DNA of 64,000 bases from positions 49,710 through 113,709 of the forward strand of contig JAITFE010000100.1 in the NCBI GenBank assembly GCA_031281585.1, given 5' to 3'. Under the pieces are notes generated by a model. The model was given only the letters and a program-made list of their open reading frames with translations. It was not told the DNA's origin and made no database searches. Shown in pieces: positions 44,798-53,980 of this stretch; the stretch's first letter is position 1, and each line of letters starts with the position of its first letter. A program made the position numbers and the translations under genes. The stretch is from Bifidobacteriaceae bacterium (lineage in GTDB: Bacteria; Actinomycetota; Actinomycetes; Actinomycetales; WQXJ01).

Positions 44798-45880
44798 ATG
44801 CGTGTTTACAATTTCTCGGCCGGCCCAGCCATGCTGCCGCTCGCCGTCTTGGAGAGGGCCCAATCAGAGCTGACCGACTGGAAAGGCTCGGGTATGTCCG
44901 TGGTCGAGGTGTCACACCGCGGCAAGGACTTCGTCGCCTGCGCGGCGGACGCGGAGGCGTCGCTGCGCGAGGTCTTGGGGGTGCCGGACAACTACAAGGT
45001 CCTGTTCTTGCAGGGCGGGGCGAGCGCCCAGTTCGACGCGGTGCCGCTCAACCTGACGGCCCCCGGCGACGTGGTCAGCTTCTTCAAGACGGGTTCCTGG
45101 TCCGGGAAGGCGATCGCCGGGTCGTTGCGGCAGGGACTTCAGGTGGAGGTCATCGCGGACCAGAAGGAGTCCAACTACACCACGGTGCCGTCCCCGGAGG
45201 AATACCAGGTGGCGCCGGGCTCGGCGTACCTGCACTACACGCCGAACGAGACGATTGGCGGGGTCGAATTCGACCACATTCCGCAGACGGGGGATGTGCC
45301 GCTGGTGGCGGACGCCTCGTCGACCATCTTGTCCCGCCCGCTGGACGTTTCAAGCTATGGGCTGATCTACGCGGGGGCGCAGAAGAACATGGGCCCGGCC
45401 GGGCTTTGCGTGGCGATTGTGCGGGAGGACCTGATCGGGAAGGCGCGGCCGGGCACGCCATCGGTGTTTGAATACGCGGGCATGGCGGCCGCTGACTCCA
45501 TGTTGAACACCCCGCCCACCTTCGCCATCTACCTGTTGGGCCTGGTGCTGGACTGGATCAAGGAGACCGGCGGGCTGGCGGCCATGGGGGAGCGGAACCA
45601 GAAGAAGGCCGCGGCGCTTTACGGCGCGATCGACGCCTCGGAGTTCTACTCCAACCCCGTCGCCCCGAACGCGCGGTCCTGGACCAACGTGCCGTTCCTG
45701 GTCGCGGACCCGTCGTTGGAGAAGCCGTTCGTGGCGGCGGCGGCGGCGGCGGGCCTGACCAACCTGGGCGGCCACCGCAGCGTTGGCGGCATGCGCGCCA
45801 GCATCTACAACGCCATGCCGCTGGAGGGCGTCCAAGCCCTGATCGACTTCATGGCCGACTTCGAACGCCGGAACGGCTAG
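44798..45880 (+). CDS. serC: Phosphoserine aminotransferase
   Basis: PLP enzyme converting 3-phosphohydroxypyruvate to phosphoserine. It has 360 residues. It begins MRVYNFSAGPAMLP. GGASAQFDAVPLNL is the phosphate/PLP region and the PLP lysine is Lys196 in GAQKNMGPAG. The actinobacterial gene neighbourhood with serA is typical. The ATG has no ribosome-binding site; a CAGAAT box 7 bp before it suggests a leaderless start. A longer frame nine codons upstream is unlikely. Confidence 0.96.
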   Translation: MRVYNFSAGPAMLPLAVLERAQSELTDWKGSGMSVVEVSHRGKDFVACAADAEASLREVLGVPDNYKVLFLQGGASAQFDAVPLNLTAPGDVVSFFKTGSWSGKAIAGSLRQGLQVEVIADQKESNYTTVPSPEEYQVAPGSAYLHYTPNETIGGVEFDHIPQTGDVPLVADASSTILSRPLDVSSYGLIYAGAQKNMGPAGLCVAIVREDLIGKARPGTPSVFEYAGMAAADSMLNTPPTFAIYLLGLVLDWIKETGGLAAMGERNQKKAAALYGAIDASEFYSNPVAPNARSWTNVPFLVADPSLEKPFVAAAAAAGLTNLGGHRSVGGMRASIYNAMPLEGVQALIDFMADFERRNG

Positions 45881-45889
45881 GGGCTGACT

Positions 45890-47059
45890 GTGACGTTCCA
45901 AATTCGCACGCTGAACTCGATCAGCCCCGCGGCCATGACTCAACTGCCCGCCGAATCGTACGTTGTGGGACCCGACGTGGAGCGGCCGGACGCGGTCATC
46001 CTGCGCTCTTTCAACCTGCACGGCGCGGACATCCCGCCGTCCGTGCTGGCGGTGGCCCGCGCCGGCGCGGGCGTCAACAACATCCCCATCCCCGAATACA
46101 CGGCGCGCGGGATCCCGGTCTTCAACACCCCCGGCTCGAACGCCAACGCGGTCAAAGAACTGGTGTTGGCAGCCATTTTCCTGGCGGCCCGCAACATTGT
46201 GCCGGCGGCGGCGTTCGCGCACCGGCTCCGCGGCACGGCCGAGGAGATGAGCAAGGCGGTCGAGGCGGGCAAGAAGCAGTTCGTGGGCTTCGAGCTGCCG
46301 GGCCGGCGCCTGGGCGTGATCGGGCTGGGCGCGATCGGCGTGGAGGTCGCGAACGCGGCCTCCAGCCTGGGCATGGAGGTCATGGGCTACGACCCGGCCA
46401 TCACGGTGGAGCGGGCCTGGCGGCTCTCCAGCGACGTTGAGCGGGTCACCGACCTGAGCCAGTTGCTGCAGCGCGCCGACGTGGTGACGGTGCACGTGCC
46501 GCTGGTCGACGCGACCCGGAGCCTGGTGGGGTCCAGGGAGATCGAGTTGATGCGCCCGTCCGCCGTGCTGGTGAACTTCGCGCGCGGCCCCATTGTGGAC
46601 CAGGACGCGGTGGTCGCGGCCCTGGAGAGCGGCCGCCTGCGCGGCTACGTCTGCGATTTCCCAACCCCCGAATTGAACCAACACGAGAACGTGGTGACGC
46701 TCCCGCACCTGGGCGCCTCGACAGGGGAGGCGGAGGAGAACTCGGCCCGCATGGCGGCCCGCGAACTGCGGGAGTACTTGGAGGAGGGCTCCATCACGAA
46801 CTCCGTCAACTTCCCGGACGCCTCGCTGCCGCGCGCGGAGAACGCTTCGCGGATCGCGATCGCCAACTCGAACGTGCCGAACATGGTGGGCCAGATTTCC
46901 GCCCTGCTCGCGGCCGCCAACCTCAACATCACCGACCTGCTCAACAAGTCGCGCGGCGAGGTGGCGTACACGCTGGTGGACGTGGACGGCGGCCTGCCGG
47001 AGGGGTTGCTCCAGGAGATCAAGGCCATCGAGGGGGTTTTGGCCGCTCGCGTCATTTGA
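45890..47059 (+). CDS. serA: D-3-phosphoglycerate dehydrogenase
   Basis: First step of serine synthesis, NAD-dependent. It has 389 residues: the short form, with catalytic domain (about 1-305) and C-terminal ACT domain (about 318-389) but no intervening ASB domain. NAD-binding GVIGLGAIGVEVAN, catalytic Arg in NFARGPIVDQDAV and His in LPHLGASTGEAE are present. The ACT domain (VPNMVGQISALLAAANLNI) likely mediates serine feedback. GTG start, 9 bp after serC. Confidence 0.95.
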   Translation: MTFQIRTLNSISPAAMTQLPAESYVVGPDVERPDAVILRSFNLHGADIPPSVLAVARAGAGVNNIPIPEYTARGIPVFNTPGSNANAVKELVLAAIFLAARNIVPAAAFAHRLRGTAEEMSKAVEAGKKQFVGFELPGRRLGVIGLGAIGVEVANAASSLGMEVMGYDPAITVERAWRLSSDVERVTDLSQLLQRADVVTVHVPLVDATRSLVGSREIELMRPSAVLVNFARGPIVDQDAVVAALESGRLRGYVCDFPTPELNQHENVVTLPHLGASTGEAEENSARMAARELREYLEEGSITNSVNFPDASLPRAENASRIAIANSNVPNMVGQISALLAAANLNITDLLNKSRGEVAYTLVDVDGGLPEGLLQEIKAIEGVLAARVI

Positions 47060-47063
47060 CGCC

Positions 47064-47132
47064 CGATGCCGTCCGGCAGGCCGGGCGGGGCCGTCGCCTT
47101 AGTCCCACGGAGGCCGCAGTCGCGATGCCGTC
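47064..47132. repeat. Direct pair of CGATGCCGTC between convergent genes
   Basis: Two copies of CGATGCCGTC (47064-47073 and 47123-47132) lie in the 90-bp gap between the serA stop and the convergent WG-repeat gene. Nothing else is visible there. Confidence 0.7.
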
Positions 47133-47149
47133 CCGCGCCGTTCGCCTCG

Positions 47150-48784
47150 TCATCGGTCGTCCCGCAGGTGGATGATGAACTGGGCCTTGCCCAAAGTGAC
47201 GAGGGTCCTAGGGCCCATGTCGCCGCTCAACCGGTGGAGGGCCAGTTTCAAGCCGTCGTCTGGGGAGAGGATCGTCTCGCCTTGGCGGTTGAAAAGCCAT
47301 AACCTGTCAACGTCCAATCCGGCGTACAGGTTGTCTCCCCAGCAGGCGACCGGTTCGGGGAACAGCGTGCCCGGGGCAACCTGGTTCAGTCGTTCGTCCA
47401 ACATCGCGTACCGGAATAGGGCACCTCCTTGGGGAAAGACGAAGATCCGCCCGCCGGGCTTGCGGATGGAGCCCCCGTAGGGCGGCGAGACTCGGTTCCC
47501 GGCGGTGTCGATGAAGAAGCAGGAGTTCTTGTCGACTCCGAAGTCGCGTGGATCCCCCTTGACGCAGGCGAAACCGCCGCTAAAGCCCCAAAGCACTTCG
47601 GTGAACCCATTCCAGCTGACCGGCCGGCCGTGGCGGTCTATCAGGATGTAGCAACCGTCGCCCGCATGCGGGTTGGACTCAATGGTGTTGTACCGCCGGG
47701 CGAATGCGAGCCCCTCCGAATGGGCCGTGATCTTCTCATCCATGGGGGCCCTCTCCAGCGGGTAGTCCATTTGCAGCTTGGCGCTGGCTCTGGTGATCAC
47801 GATCTGGCCGCCGTCTTCGGCGAGGTAGCCGATCAGCAAGTCCCTGACCTTGCCTTGGAGCGGGTCCACGAATCTGGCGAAGCGGCGCAGGCCCTCTGCG
47901 GGCGGGGTCACCTCCATCCACGACCTGTCGTGGATGGTGTTGCCATCCAAGTCGGCCAGAGTGTAACGGAACACGGCCGCCTGGCCGGCGGCGGTGACCC
48001 AGCCGTACTTGATGCGCCCGTCCTCGATGATGACGTGTCCGTTCTCAGCCGGGACGACCACCCGGCCGCCAGCGTCCATGACGCCCCAGCGGACGCCGCC
48101 GCCCAGGCCGCGCCCCGTTTTGTCCGCGAACGCGAACCGGCCGTGCTTGCAGGGCTTGACGTCGATGAATGTGGGCGGGATGACGACGTTCCCGGCCTTG
48201 TCGATCACACCTTTCTTGCCGCCTTTGGCCGTGTAGACGGCATAGCCCTCGGAGTAGTCGTCAACCAGGTGGCCAGGCGCCTCGAACACCACCTGGCCCG
48301 TTTGGTCAACGCAGTAGAGCCGTTTGGCGGCGGTCACGAAGGCGCGCCCGTCGTGGAAATCGGACGCCTTGTCAAAGGCCGGCTCGATGGCGGTCGCGCC
48401 CTCGGCGTTGACGTAACCCCACCGGCCGCCCAGGAGGGCGGCGGCCAAACCCTCCGAGAACGGGTTGATCCGTTCGCATTGGCGCTCGGCGCCCGCGAGG
48501 AGCAGGCGTCCGTCCCTGGAGTACACGTCCCATGCGGATGAACTGCGCGAGAGCACTCGCCGCGCGCCAAGATGGTCCGGCGAGAGCGAGGAGAGTTCGG
48601 CGTAGCCGAAGGGGACGATCTCATTCCCGTAGTCGTCGACAACCCCGAAGGCGTCCCGGCCCACGGTGGCGATGTTCGCGGTCATCCACATGTCACCGGC
48701 GATCCATCCGCCGAGCTCGGCTTGACCGCCGACCGGCGACATGACCACACCGTGCGACGCGAGCCGCTGGATCAACTCGTTCAT
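47150..48784 (-). CDS. WG-repeat protein
   Basis: A 544-residue protein made of about ten WG-type beta repeats, for example FGVVDDYGNEIVPFGYAEL, WGYVNAEGATAIEPAFDKA, KGVIDKAGNVVIPPTF and WGVMDAGGRVVVPA. These repeats form propeller-like or solenoid beta structures of unknown role. There is no signal peptide, so it is probably cytoplasmic. The ATG is chosen because AAAGGAG lies 7 bp upstream; 11 earlier in-frame codons have no support. Confidence 0.85.
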   Translation of the reverse strand: MNELIQRLASHGVVMSPVGGQAELGGWIAGDMWMTANIATVGRDAFGVVDDYGNEIVPFGYAELSSLSPDHLGARRVLSRSSSAWDVYSRDGRLLLAGAERQCERINPFSEGLAAALLGGRWGYVNAEGATAIEPAFDKASDFHDGRAFVTAAKRLYCVDQTGQVVFEAPGHLVDDYSEGYAVYTAKGGKKGVIDKAGNVVIPPTFIDVKPCKHGRFAFADKTGRGLGGGVRWGVMDAGGRVVVPAENGHVIIEDGRIKYGWVTAAGQAAVFRYTLADLDGNTIHDRSWMEVTPPAEGLRRFARFVDPLQGKVRDLLIGYLAEDGGQIVITRASAKLQMDYPLERAPMDEKITAHSEGLAFARRYNTIESNPHAGDGCYILIDRHGRPVSWNGFTEVLWGFSGGFACVKGDPRDFGVDKNSCFFIDTAGNRVSPPYGGSIRKPGGRIFVFPQGGALFRYAMLDERLNQVAPGTLFPEPVACWGDNLYAGLDVDRLWLFNRQGETILSPDDGLKLALHRLSGDMGPRTLVTLGKAQFIIHLRDDR

Positions 48785-49143
48785 TCCAAGCTCCTTTGCT
48801 TTGCGCTGCCGGGCCACGAACCGCCGACGCTTGCCAACCTACCGGGGCGGACGGCATCGGCGGTCTGCTGCGAGCAGACAAACCTTTAGGGCCTCCGTGG
48901 GCAGGGGCGAGCCTTGGCCTCCGGTTCGGCGGGCGGAAGCAGAGCGGAAGCCCGCGCGGCGCACGATGCCGTCCACGGGGCCGCCGTTCGCCCGTCACGC
49001 CAGCGCCGTGGTGGCACGTCGGCGTTTCGGCTGGTGGGAACGGTGTCAGAGCGCACTTGTAGGTTGGTTGTCGTGGTCCTCAGGGTTGGTGATTCCGGGG
49101 GAAGATCGGGGCGGAAAGCCTTCCCAAAAGGGAGCCAATCCGC
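48785..49143. other. Intergenic region with a wide inverted motif pair
   Basis: There is no convincing gene. It holds GACGGCATCG (48850-48859) and CGATGCCGTC (48964-48973) in opposite orientation, and TTCCCAAAAGGGAG (49121-49134) just before the promoter of the next gene. Confidence 0.6.
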
Positions 49144-49149
49144 TAGGAT
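49121..49149 (+). promoter_or_regulatory. Promoter of the DUF222/HNH gene
   Basis: TTCCCA (49121-49126), 17 bp and TAGGAT (49144-49149), followed by 6 bp and the ATG. The message may be leaderless; AGGA in the same place could also be a ribosome-binding site. Confidence 0.45.
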
Positions 49150-49155
49150 ATATGT

Positions 49156-51402
49156 ATGAACGTAAGGGCCTGTGCCAGGGCTTCGGATGTGCCATCCGAA
49201 GAGCCCGAGGGGTGTCCCCAGGCCGTTGGCGCGCCACCCGGAGACCCGTCAGAGCCGACCTGCGGGACCAGCCCGGACGGGGGCGGGGAGCAGGGCCCCC
49301 CGCCCGACACGTCCGACCCGGACTGGGCGGATGGCCCGGGTTGGGCAGGCGAACCGGATGGGCCGGTTCGGACGGATGGCCCGGACGCGGCCGATCCGGC
49401 GGGCGGGGCGCCGGCTTTGGATGCGGGATGCGCGCATGAGGCTGGCCTCTGCGTGTGCGCCCTGGAGGGGTGGCGGGCGGATGAACTGTGCGACTTGGCC
49501 GAACAAGTCGGGCCTGGGCCCGCTGCGGGGCCAATCCTGGCCTTGGCGGGGGACATGGACGGGGCCACGCAACGGGACCGCGTCCGCATGGCCGCTTTGA
49601 TGGCCGCGCAGGCGGACTGGTGGCGGGCTCATTCGGCGCTGGCGTTGGGCCGGGCGTGCGAAGAAGCGGACCTGGCGGAGGATGGCCCGGAGGCCTGCCC
49701 CGCCCGCTCGCTCATCGAGGAAGTGGCTCTGGCGACAGGGGAGAATTCGCGGAACGCGCACACTTGGGCCAGGGTTGGGCGTGCGGCGCTGGCCAATCCC
49801 CAAGTGGGCGGGCCGTTGGCGGCGGGCCGGTTCCCGGTGGCGAAAGCGGACGCTGCCCTGCGGGCCGCGAACAGGCTTGAGGATCCGGAAGGCCAGCGGC
49901 GTGTGATCGCGTTGGGCGTTAACCTCGCCGCGTCCGGGGCGCCGTTGGCCGCCTTGCGGGACGGATGCGAGAAGTTGGCGGCGAAGCTGGATCCGCGCGG
50001 CCATTCAAGAGCGCACCAGGAGGCGTACAAGGAGCGAAATGTGACGCTCCGGTGGCGGGCGGCCGGAATGGCGGCTCTGCAGGTGTTCGGCGCCCATGAC
50101 GAACTGGCCCCGGTGTATGAGAGGCTCGACGCGGCCGCCAGGGCGAAGGCGCGGGCTGAACGCCAGCGCCAAGACGCCCAAGAGGCGGCGCCAGCCGGCT
50201 CGGGGCCGGCGGCGGCTGGTGCCGAGGGGATTGCGGCGGCTGACGCCGAGCCGGCGGCTGGCGCGGAATCGATGGCGCGCGCTGACGCCGAGTCGATGGG
50301 GCCCGCAGGCGGGAAGGCGGCGGCCACGGCAGGCGCCGAATGGACCCAAGCACGGGTCCCGCCCACTGAGGCGGGCCGGGAACTGGCGCAGGGTCGCTAC
50401 GACATGCTGATCCGCGCACTGGCGGGCGCCGATTTCGGGGCGGCGGAAGCGGCTGGCGCAGCTGGCAGCCCGGCCGCGCCGAGATCCCCGCGCGGCCAGG
50501 TGCTGGTGCGCATGGACGCGACAACGCTGCTCGGCCTTGACAACACACCCGGCTTGATCCTGGGCGCCGGACCCATTCCGGCGGAAGTCGGCCGGGCCAT
50601 CGCCAAGAACGCGACCTGGCGGGCTCTGTTCGTGGACCCGGCCACCGGCCGCCCGGTGTGGGTGTCGGAAAAGTCGTTCCAGGCCGGCCTGGTGTTCGGC
50701 CGGGTGGCCTCCAGGGCCTGCGAGCCGGGCGGGTTCGCGTCAGTGGACGGCCGCTGCCCCGCCTGCGGCGGCAGAGCCCCCGATGGTGAAGACCCGCCGG
50801 ACGGCTGGCCACCCGGCGGCCGTCCGCCCGGAGGGGATTGGGGCGGCCCTCCCATGCGAAGCTGGGATGACGCCGAGGGAGGGCGAGACCCGGACCGTGC
50901 CGGAGGCGGTCCAGCGCCAGGCGAGTGGGGCGGCGGCCATTGTGGTGCCCTTGGGCCTGGCCAGGTAGGCGCGGGCGACACGCCTGAGGTCAGCGGCGCT
51001 GGCCAAGCGGTCGGGACGGAGCGGGGGCCGGAGAATGCCTCTGCGGCCAATCCCTGGGGACAAGACCCGGCGGGCTGGCCCACCGAAGCGGCGTTCAGCG
51101 ACTCGTACCAGCCCAGCGCGCGGCTCCGCCTAGCCCTCGCGGTTCGCCAGCCCCGCTGCGCCAACCCCGCCTGCCGGCGGCAGGCCGCGGCCTGCGAGGT
51201 GGACCATGTGGATGAGTTCGACGCCGACCAGCCCGCCAAGGAGCAAACGGTCCTTGCCAACTTGCAGCACCTCAGTAAGGGCTGCCATCAGCTCAAGACG
51301 CGCTTCAATTGGCGCTATCAGCGCGACGCCGCCACTGGCGCCTCGACCATCACCACCCCGCTGGGGTTCACCCACACCATCCCGCCGTACCGGCTCTGCT
51401 GA
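49156..51402 (+). CDS. DUF222/HNH endonuclease-like protein (13E12 family)
   Basis: A 748-residue protein. An acidic Gly/Pro/Asp-rich leader (about 1-95) precedes the DUF222 helical domain (about 110-330, with ERDRVRMAALMAAQ-like regions and RSLIEEVALATGENSRNAHTWARVG), an Ala/Glu-rich low-complexity stretch (about 330-410), and a C-terminal HNH nuclease (CANPACRRQAAACEVDHVDEF, then NLQHLSKGCHQLKT). The family is multicopy in actinobacteria and often near mobile DNA; its role is not established. Confidence 0.85.
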   Translation: MNVRACARASDVPSEEPEGCPQAVGAPPGDPSEPTCGTSPDGGGEQGPPPDTSDPDWADGPGWAGEPDGPVRTDGPDAADPAGGAPALDAGCAHEAGLCVCALEGWRADELCDLAEQVGPGPAAGPILALAGDMDGATQRDRVRMAALMAAQADWWRAHSALALGRACEEADLAEDGPEACPARSLIEEVALATGENSRNAHTWARVGRAALANPQVGGPLAAGRFPVAKADAALRAANRLEDPEGQRRVIALGVNLAASGAPLAALRDGCEKLAAKLDPRGHSRAHQEAYKERNVTLRWRAAGMAALQVFGAHDELAPVYERLDAAARAKARAERQRQDAQEAAPAGSGPAAAGAEGIAAADAEPAAGAESMARADAESMGPAGGKAAATAGAEWTQARVPPTEAGRELAQGRYDMLIRALAGADFGAAEAAGAAGSPAAPRSPRGQVLVRMDATTLLGLDNTPGLILGAGPIPAEVGRAIAKNATWRALFVDPATGRPVWVSEKSFQAGLVFGRVASRACEPGGFASVDGRCPACGGRAPDGEDPPDGWPPGGRPPGGDWGGPPMRSWDDAEGGRDPDRAGGGPAPGEWGGGHCGALGPGQVGAGDTPEVSGAGQAVGTERGPENASAANPWGQDPAGWPTEAAFSDSYQPSARLRLALAVRQPRCANPACRRQAAACEVDHVDEFDADQPAKEQTVLANLQHLSKGCHQLKTRFNWRYQRDAATGASTITTPLGFTHTIPPYRLC

Positions 51403-51465
51403 GGGCTCTCCGGCACGGCAGAAGATGTCTTCGGAGGGAGCATTTGCCAAGCGGATTCGGTCCCG

Positions 51466-51840
51466 TCATCTATCTGGTGGGCGTTGGAACCACCAGACAA
51501 ATCCCGGCAAGGCCGCGGACGGGGGCGGATCGGACGCGAAGCAAAACAGCGCGTCCGCCAGACGGGGCAGCGCGCTGATCGTGCGTGGAAAACGTCCGGA
51601 ATCGCAGAAGACGACGCCTGTGCGGTCCGGCATCCTGGTCATTGCAGCTGGAAACGTCGTGACGTCCGCCGTTACCACCATACGTCCCTCCTGGCGAGCG
51701 GCCGATAGGACGGTCGCGTCAGCGGTTCCCCGAAGATCAGGCCGCGCCACCACGGCTTGAGTGTTGACTCCGCGATCCATCAACTGGTCAGCCAACGAGC
51801 GAGGGTAGTGCTCGTCAAGTAGCAAGAGGATCTCAAGCAT
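51466..51840 (-). CDS. DUF5615 PIN-like toxin
   Basis: A 124-residue PIN-like protein beginning MLEILLLLDEHYPRSLADQLM, with acidic residues in LLLDEHYP, GTADATVLSAARQEG and VVTADVTTF that match the DUF5615 (Mut7-C/PIN-like) active site. It is the expected toxin partner of DUF433 antitoxins. Its ATG overlaps the antitoxin stop by 8 bp. The 63-bp gap to the DUF222 gene holds nothing visible. Confidence 0.8.
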   Translation of the reverse strand: MLEILLLLDEHYPRSLADQLMDRGVNTQAVVARPDLRGTADATVLSAARQEGRMVVTADVTTFPAAMTRMPDRTGVVFCDSGRFPRTISALPRLADALFCFASDPPPSAALPGFVWWFQRPPDR

Positions 51841-52255
51841 TGAGGAGGGACTGCTGCCTTTCCCATGCCTCGCGCGCCTGGCGCTGCGCCGCGTGGACGC
51901 GGGCAATGTCGTCGTCGACTTCATGGCGGAAGTCGGCCCAGTACTTGAGCGCGCATTCCACTTCCGAGCGGGCGAGTCCCGTGGCGGCCACCACATTCTC
52001 AATGGAGCGGTCTGCTGGTTCGTGGGCCATCCACGACTCTGCGACCGTCCAGACCTCGGGCCCCCCAACCAATGCCGCGAGGCGGCCGCCGTAGGGGGTC
52101 GGCACAAAGCGGATGCCTGGATGGGCTTGCAGGCGCAGCCACTCGACCAGGGCGGTGTTGACCAGAGTGGACCTGCTCCAACCTGTCGCCGCCATGTACG
52201 CGTTCGCCAACTCCCCGGCTTCATCGCCCAGTCGCACGCTCACCGGTAGGCTCAT
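51833..52255 (-). CDS. DUF433 antitoxin
   Basis: A 140-residue protein. The N-terminal part (SLPVSVRLGDEAGELANAYMAATGWSRSTLV in two pieces, about 2-32) looks like a ribbon-helix-helix DNA-binding motif. The DUF433 domain follows (about 75-115, ENVVAATGLARSEVECALKYW), and the C-terminus is a charged helix. The pair DUF433-DUF5615 is a known toxin-antitoxin type. A TACATT box lies 6 bp before the ATG. Confidence 0.8.
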   Translation of the reverse strand: MSLPVSVRLGDEAGELANAYMAATGWSRSTLVNTALVEWLRLQAHPGIRFVPTPYGGRLAALVGGPEVWTVAESWMAHEPADRSIENVVAATGLARSEVECALKYWADFRHEVDDDIARVHAAQRQAREAWERQQSLLNA

Positions 52256-52261
52256 GCGCAC

Positions 52262-52267
52262 AATGTA
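52262..52267 (-). promoter_or_regulatory. -10-like box of the leaderless DUF433 gene
   Basis: TACATT on the minus strand is followed by 6 bp and the ATG; no ribosome-binding site is visible. Confidence 0.4.
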
Positions 52268-52406
52268 GCACACCGCACACACCGTGACGGCCGCCGAGGT
52301 CGCGGCCGCCGGACCACTTGGCCGGGGTCGATCGGCGGGGACCGGGTGTCCGATGCCGTCCAAGGGCCCGCGCTGAGCGGTGAGATTTCGACGTCCCCGG
52401 GGTGCG

Positions 52407-52457
52407 CCCCAGGGGGTCCTGGGGTCGGATTGGTTTGCGCGGGCTGGACCGTAGAGT
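52407..52457 (+). promoter_or_regulatory. Hairpin and promoter upstream of the DUF4407 gene
   Basis: A hairpin CCCCAGG-GGGT-CCTGGGG (52407-52424) is followed by a candidate promoter TTGGTT (52430-52435), 16 bp, TAGAGT (52452-52457). The same gap contains one CGATGCCGTC (52351-52360). The hairpin may be a terminator for read-through from the left. Confidence 0.4.
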
Positions 52458-52517
52458 GGACTGGTCCGTGGCCCGGCGCCCGCCACAGGGCTAGCCGCAC
52501 GTCGAGGAAGGACCGCC

Positions 52518-53882
52518 ATGCGAACCGACAACCCGTCCACTTCCGCCAGGCCGCTGGTGCGCGCCCTTTGCCGCCTGGGCGGCATGCGCTCCGACCTGAT
52601 CGACGACCTGCCGCAGTCGCGGGGCATGTTCATCAACACGGCTGCCGCCATGCTGGCGGTGGGCGTGCTGGCCACCGCGTCCATGGGATACGCGCTGCAT
52701 TCGACGGGGGTGGTCCCGTCCGGCCTGGCGGCGGGCCTGATCGGAGCGTGCTGGGGCGCGATCATCGTGGTGATCGACCGCGTGCTGATCACGTCCATGA
52801 GCCGGCACCCGGCGGGCGGTTGGCGGAACGCCGCGGCGGCGACCGCGAACTTCGCCGTCCGGTTGTGCATGGCCCTGGTGATCGGCGCCGTGGTGTCTAT
52901 GCCGTTGGTGCTGAGGGTCTATGAGCGGGAGATCGCCGCCCAGGTCCAGGTCGACATCGCGGCCAAACGGGCCGAGGGGGCGAAGCGGCTGGAAGCCGAC
53001 TTCGCGGCCATCCCGGACTTGGAGGGGCAGGCGGCCAGCCTGGAAAAGGACCTGCGGGCGCTGCCGTTCTACGACCCGGCGAAGGTCAACCCGGCTTACG
53101 GGAAAGCCCTCGCCGCGCGGGACGGGGCCGTCGCCGCGTGCGATGCCGCCAACGCGGAGGCCGCCGCGGAGGCGGCCGGCAGCGGAGGCACTGGGCGCAG
53201 CGGCTACGGGGACGAATGGCGGCGTCTGGCGGGGATAGCGCAAGAAAGGTGCGCGGCGTCCGCTGAGGCCGAGCGCGCCTTCGATGAGATCGCCCTGGCG
53301 ACCAAGACCCAGTATGAGGAGACGCAGGCGGGGGCCCGCGAGCGGGCCCAGGCCGAACTGGACCGGGTGAACGCCGAGTTGGCGGTCATGCGGGCGGACC
53401 GGCAGGCGCAAGAGGCCAAGCTTGACGCCGCCGCCGACAACTCGGACGGGCTGGCGGCCCGCATCCAGGGGCTCGACAATCTGGCGCGCGAGCAGCGCGG
53501 CGTGTGGTGGGCGCGGCTGGGGCTGATGGCAATCCTCATGCTGGTGGAGATCATGCCGGTGTTCTCCAAGTACATCCGCGTGCTTTCCGCTTCCGACCTG
53601 CCGGGGGAAATCGAACGCCGGCGGGACCGGGGCCGCCTTGACGAGGAGTACCTCTACGACGAGGGCCGGATGAAGGCGGTTGAGATCCGCGCCGGGATCC
53701 AGGAGGAGGCGGCCCGGGATTGGGCCTCCAAACACTTGGCGGCGGAAAAGGACGTCAACACCCAGGCGGCCGCAGTAGACAAGGACGTCCAATTGGAGCG
53801 CCTGGACGCGTGGGCTCAGGCCGAGCGCCGCAAGGGCGCCCGCCCGGTCGGCGCTGGCCGCCTAGACCCCTGGCGCCGCTAG
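52518..53882 (+). CDS. DUF4407 membrane protein
   Basis: A 454-residue protein. Three membrane helices lie near residues 38-60, 68-92 and 110-132, a long Ala/Glu/Arg coiled coil spans about 135-330, a fourth helix (VWWARLGLMAILMLVEIMPVF) lies near 335-355, and a charged cytoplasmic tail follows. This topology is that of DUF4407, whose function is unknown; the coiled coil lies on the outer face if the fourth helix returns the chain. GAGGAAGGA precedes the ATG by a good spacing. Confidence 0.82.
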   Translation: MRTDNPSTSARPLVRALCRLGGMRSDLIDDLPQSRGMFINTAAAMLAVGVLATASMGYALHSTGVVPSGLAAGLIGACWGAIIVVIDRVLITSMSRHPAGGWRNAAAATANFAVRLCMALVIGAVVSMPLVLRVYEREIAAQVQVDIAAKRAEGAKRLEADFAAIPDLEGQAASLEKDLRALPFYDPAKVNPAYGKALAARDGAVAACDAANAEAAAEAAGSGGTGRSGYGDEWRRLAGIAQERCAASAEAERAFDEIALATKTQYEETQAGARERAQAELDRVNAELAVMRADRQAQEAKLDAAADNSDGLAARIQGLDNLAREQRGVWWARLGLMAILMLVEIMPVFSKYIRVLSASDLPGEIERRRDRGRLDEEYLYDEGRMKAVEIRAGIQEEAARDWASKHLAAEKDVNTQAAAVDKDVQLERLDAWAQAERRKGARPVGAGRLDPWRR

Positions 53883-53892
53883 CGGCCGCCAA

Positions 53893-53956
53893 ACGATGAT
53901 GGCGTTCACACCCAAGAATCATCGTGTTCCGGGAGGGGGCGCAGGTCTGCGTCCCC
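53893..53956. terminator. Inverted repeats between convergent genes
   Basis: An 8-bp inverted repeat ACGATGAT/ATCATCGT (53893-53900 and 53918-53925) is followed by a GC-rich hairpin GGGGGCGCA/TGCGTCCCC (53935-53943 and 53948-53956, one G-U pair). They lie between two convergent genes and may be a bidirectional terminator. Confidence 0.5.
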
Positions 53957-53980
53957 GAGCATCATGGGCCGAGTGCATAT

